A DNA stretch of 6,031 bases from Candidatus Bathyarchaeota archaeon. Lineage in GTDB: Archaea > Thermoproteota > Bathyarchaeia > Bathyarchaeales > Bathyarchaeaceae. Below the pieces are notes generated by a model that had not been told where the DNA came from, ran no database searches, and worked only from the letters and a program-made list of their open reading frames with translations. The position numbers and the translations under genes were made by a program. The DNA lies in contig JACUTO010000094.1 of the NCBI GenBank assembly GCA_014859755.1, positions 1-6,031 on the forward strand, written 5' to 3'. How positions within the stretch are numbered: position 1 is the stretch's first letter; each line of letters opens with the position of its first letter. Positions 5,199-6,031 of this stretch are shown here, in pieces.

Positions 5199-5345
5199 AT
5201 GAAATGCTCCAAATGCGACAAAAACTTGGATAAAGAAGATATTGAGGACATACAGTTTCGTGGAACCTTTGAAAGGCACTATGCTTATGTGTGCAAAAAA
5301 TGCGGATACATAATTGGTTTCAGTTCAAACGCCGGACCTAGGTGA
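5199..5345 (+). CDS. Small zinc-ribbon protein
   Basis: 48-residue protein with two Cys knuckles, C3-x-x-C6 and C32-x-x-C35-G-Y, separated by 25 residues, which is the pattern of a zinc ribbon binding one zinc ion. The middle is acidic then aromatic (EDIEDIQFRGTFERHYAYV), consistent with the beta-strands between the knuckles. Such mini-proteins are common in archaea and may bind nucleic acid or act as a protein adaptor; no specific role can be read here. Start ATG 5199 has a GGTGAGG Shine-Dalgarno at 5187-5193, 5 nt upstream; a longer frame from GTG 5160 would bury that site. It is divergent from padR, sharing a 219-bp intergenic region, and is followed directly by a GC-rich element and six T. 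Confidence 0.75.
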   Translation: MKCSKCDKNLDKEDIEDIQFRGTFERHYAYVCKKCGYIIGFSSNAGPR

Positions 5346-5362
5346 AGTGCGCGCGCTTTTTT
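5346..5362 (+). terminator. GC-rich hairpin plus T6 after the zinc-ribbon gene
   Basis: Beginning at the end of the stop codon, AAGTGCGCGCGCTT (5345-5358) can fold into a 5-bp stem (one G-T pair) with a CGCG loop, followed by six T at 5357-5362. This looks like an intrinsic terminator. The GCGCGCGC at 5349-5356 is one of the window's recurring GC tracts. Confidence 0.5.
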
Positions 5363-5406
5363 ATCGTTTGATGCACCCCCATGCTCCACAGACGCCCGCA
5401 GGAATC

Positions 5407-5420
5407 CGAAATATTAATTT
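5407..5420 (+). promoter_or_regulatory. Candidate promoter for the gene at 5478
   Basis: CGAAA at 5407-5411 followed by TATTAATTT at 5412-5420 resembles a BRE plus TATA pair and predicts a start near 5438, 40 nt before the ATG at 5478. The TATA part deviates from consensus, so this is tentative. Confidence 0.3.
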
Positions 5421-5477
5421 TGAAACGATTTTCCCAGATCGTAAACGTTTTAGTAGCTCAGAGCTGAATCGTCATTT

Positions 5478-5714
5478 ATGGAATTCGGAGCCGAAGCAAT
5501 CACGGTGTTGCCTGCCTTATTACTGTTCATGTTGTCAAGCTACTTGGCGTTCTTAACCTTTCAAGTCGTTGATTCTTCCGCGCAAAAAACATTGTTAACC
5601 TTGGCATTAGGCCTCTTTCTTGGAGGACTGGTCCTAGCGGCTTGTTGGATCTATTACTGGGGAATAAGCAAAAAATTCCAAGAGAGCAAAAGTGGTGACA
5701 TATCGCGCGCTTAA
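5478..5714 (+). CDS. Small two-helix membrane protein, unknown function
   Basis: 78 residues with two clear hydrophobic segments (about 8-31 and 39-61) joined by a short polar loop (VDSSAQKT), and a charged C-terminal tail (SKKFQESKSGD) that by the positive-inside rule should lie in the cytoplasm, along with the N-terminus. No family is recognised. The start ATG 5478 has no obvious Shine-Dalgarno, so translation may rely on a short or absent leader. The gene ends within a CGCGCGC tract, which encodes the final Ser-Arg-Ala and stop. A T6 run follows at 5724-5729. The coherent two-helix pattern supports real coding sequence, but a chance ORF cannot be excluded. Confidence 0.5.
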   Translation: MEFGAEAITVLPALLLFMLSSYLAFLTFQVVDSSAQKTLLTLALGLFLGGLVLAACWIYYWGISKKFQESKSGDISRA

Positions 5715-5723
5715 CCTTCCCCA

Positions 5724-5729
5724 TTTTTT
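5724..5729 (+). terminator. Oligo-T terminator
   Basis: Six T, 10 nt after the stop of the two-helix membrane protein, following a C-rich stretch. This is the same spacing and run length as the T tract behind the TRAM gene. Confidence 0.4.
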
Positions 5730-6031
5730 GTACGCACAACAAGTAAAATAGAACTTAGTTCCACAAAACTTAAGGTAATCCGCAACATCCAGATAATGGG
5801 GCGCGCGTGCAACTACAGTTTACAAAAACCGTCTAGTTGCCGAGAGAGAAAGGAGTTCTTCTTTTGCGCACCCCACCATCCGGTAAAGCCCTTTCAGGAG
5901 AAGGTTATCTATAAGAAATTTGTTGCACGAAATTTTTCTGCGCGCTCTTTCAGTTGCACGATTCCCTTCTTTTTGTAATTCTGAGTATTGATTCTTGCTT
6001 CATAAGTCTGATATTAGTTTGCTGTAAGATT
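5730..6031. other. Intergenic region with repeats, no supported gene
   Basis: About 300 bp without a convincing gene. It contains GC tracts at 5801-5807 and 5940-5945, a ribosome-site-like GAGAGAAAGGAG at 5844-5855 (identical to 12 bases before the gene at 124) followed by a 16-codon TTG-started ORF (5864-5914), and several copies of GTTGCAC. A 60-codon frame at 5796-5978 is Cys/Phe-rich and does not look like a protein. Confidence 0.5.
5806..5961. repeat. GTTGCACGA repeats, direct and inverted
   Basis: GTTGCACGA occurs at 5922-5930 and 5953-5961 in the same orientation (31 bp apart). The reverse complement of AGTTGCACG (5952-5960) occurs as CGTGCAACT at 5806-5814, overlapping a GC tract. 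The 5922 copy sits as the loop between AAATTT arms (5917-5922 and 5930-5935). A weaker AGTTGCCGAGA is at 5835-5845. This pattern suggests protein-binding sites or a folded RNA; no known element is recognised. Confidence 0.45.

Larger units (their letters stand above)
4..5945. repeat. Dispersed GCGCGC tracts (eight copies)
   Basis: Alternating GC runs containing GCGCGC lie at 4-12, 447-453, 1308-1315, 5127-5133, 5349-5356, 5704-5710, 5801-5807 and 5940-5945. Three are preceded by AT and two by GT, giving RTGCGCGCG. Six are intergenic, one spans a stop codon and one lies near a gene end. The 3.8 kb holding the winged-helix gene and the ABC operon has none. Confidence 0.6.

Noticed and set aside
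4980..5279. Minus-strand extension of padR by 100 residues upstream of ATG 4979
   Set aside because: The added part is hydrophobic and Phe-rich, runs antisense through the promoter region and the zinc-ribbon gene, and lies upstream of a proper Shine-Dalgarno and the operator array.
5864..5914. 16-codon TTG-started ORF after a good Shine-Dalgarno
   Set aside because: Too short to support on its own, with a rare start codon and no recognisable peptide; noted only in the intergenic description.
5796..5978. 60-residue plus-strand frame
   Set aside because: Cys/Phe/Ser-rich with no domain pattern; it runs through repeats and GC tracts and has no ribosome site at its start.
1..6031. CRISPR array, tRNA, rRNA or insertion sequence
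   Set aside because: No regularly spaced long repeats, no tRNA cloverleaf or conserved rRNA segments, and no transposase-like frame or terminal repeats were seen.

Overview
The window most likely comes from an archaeon, with a moderate lean towards the Bathyarchaeia/TACK side. The evidence is an Alba chromatin protein, a stand-alone TRAM-domain protein, TATA-like promoter elements with upstream CGAAA-type (BRE) bases, Shine-Dalgarno sequences of the GGTGA/GGAGG type, oligo-T ends of transcription units, and an archaeal-style two-domain PadR regulator. The lineage is inferred from protein style, not from a marker gene. Base composition is moderate to AT-rich. No rRNA, tRNA, CRISPR array or recognisable transposase is visible.

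Left block (1-1135, all +): a small membrane protein resembling DUF5658 (124-519) overlaps by 8 bp the gene for Alba (512-841, TTG start), followed by a 75-residue TRAM protein (908-1135). Alba binds DNA and RNA. Single TRAM proteins act as RNA chaperones or binders, so this is a small nucleic-acid-binding cluster. A TATA-like box for alba lies inside the membrane-protein gene.

Middle (1136-1833): about 700 bp without a convincing gene. It holds oligo-T terminators, a perfect 10-bp hairpin preceded by a nine-codon ORF with a strong Shine-Dalgarno, two head-to-head ORF fragments that each look coding only in part, a 13-bp inverted repeat and a good TATA box. A winged-helix protein gene follows (1834-2220, +).

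ABC operon (2235-4979, all -): the order of transcription is a PadR-family regulator with an extra N-terminal domain, a LolD/MacB-type ATPase, then a MacB/FtsX-type permease, with junctions of 1-5 nt or short overlaps. This is the layout of a self-regulated exporter. The padR promoter carries four GATATC-like hexamers spaced exactly 12 bp apart between the TATA box and the start codon. That is the best regulatory signal in the window.

Right block (5199-5714, +): a 48-residue zinc-ribbon protein is divergent from padR, then comes a 78-residue two-helix membrane protein. The last 300 bp hold repeats but no supported gene.

Across the window, eight GCGCGC-containing tracts lie in or at the edges of intergenic regions. 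Several touch a TATA box or a terminator. None lies in the ABC operon or in the winged-helix gene.
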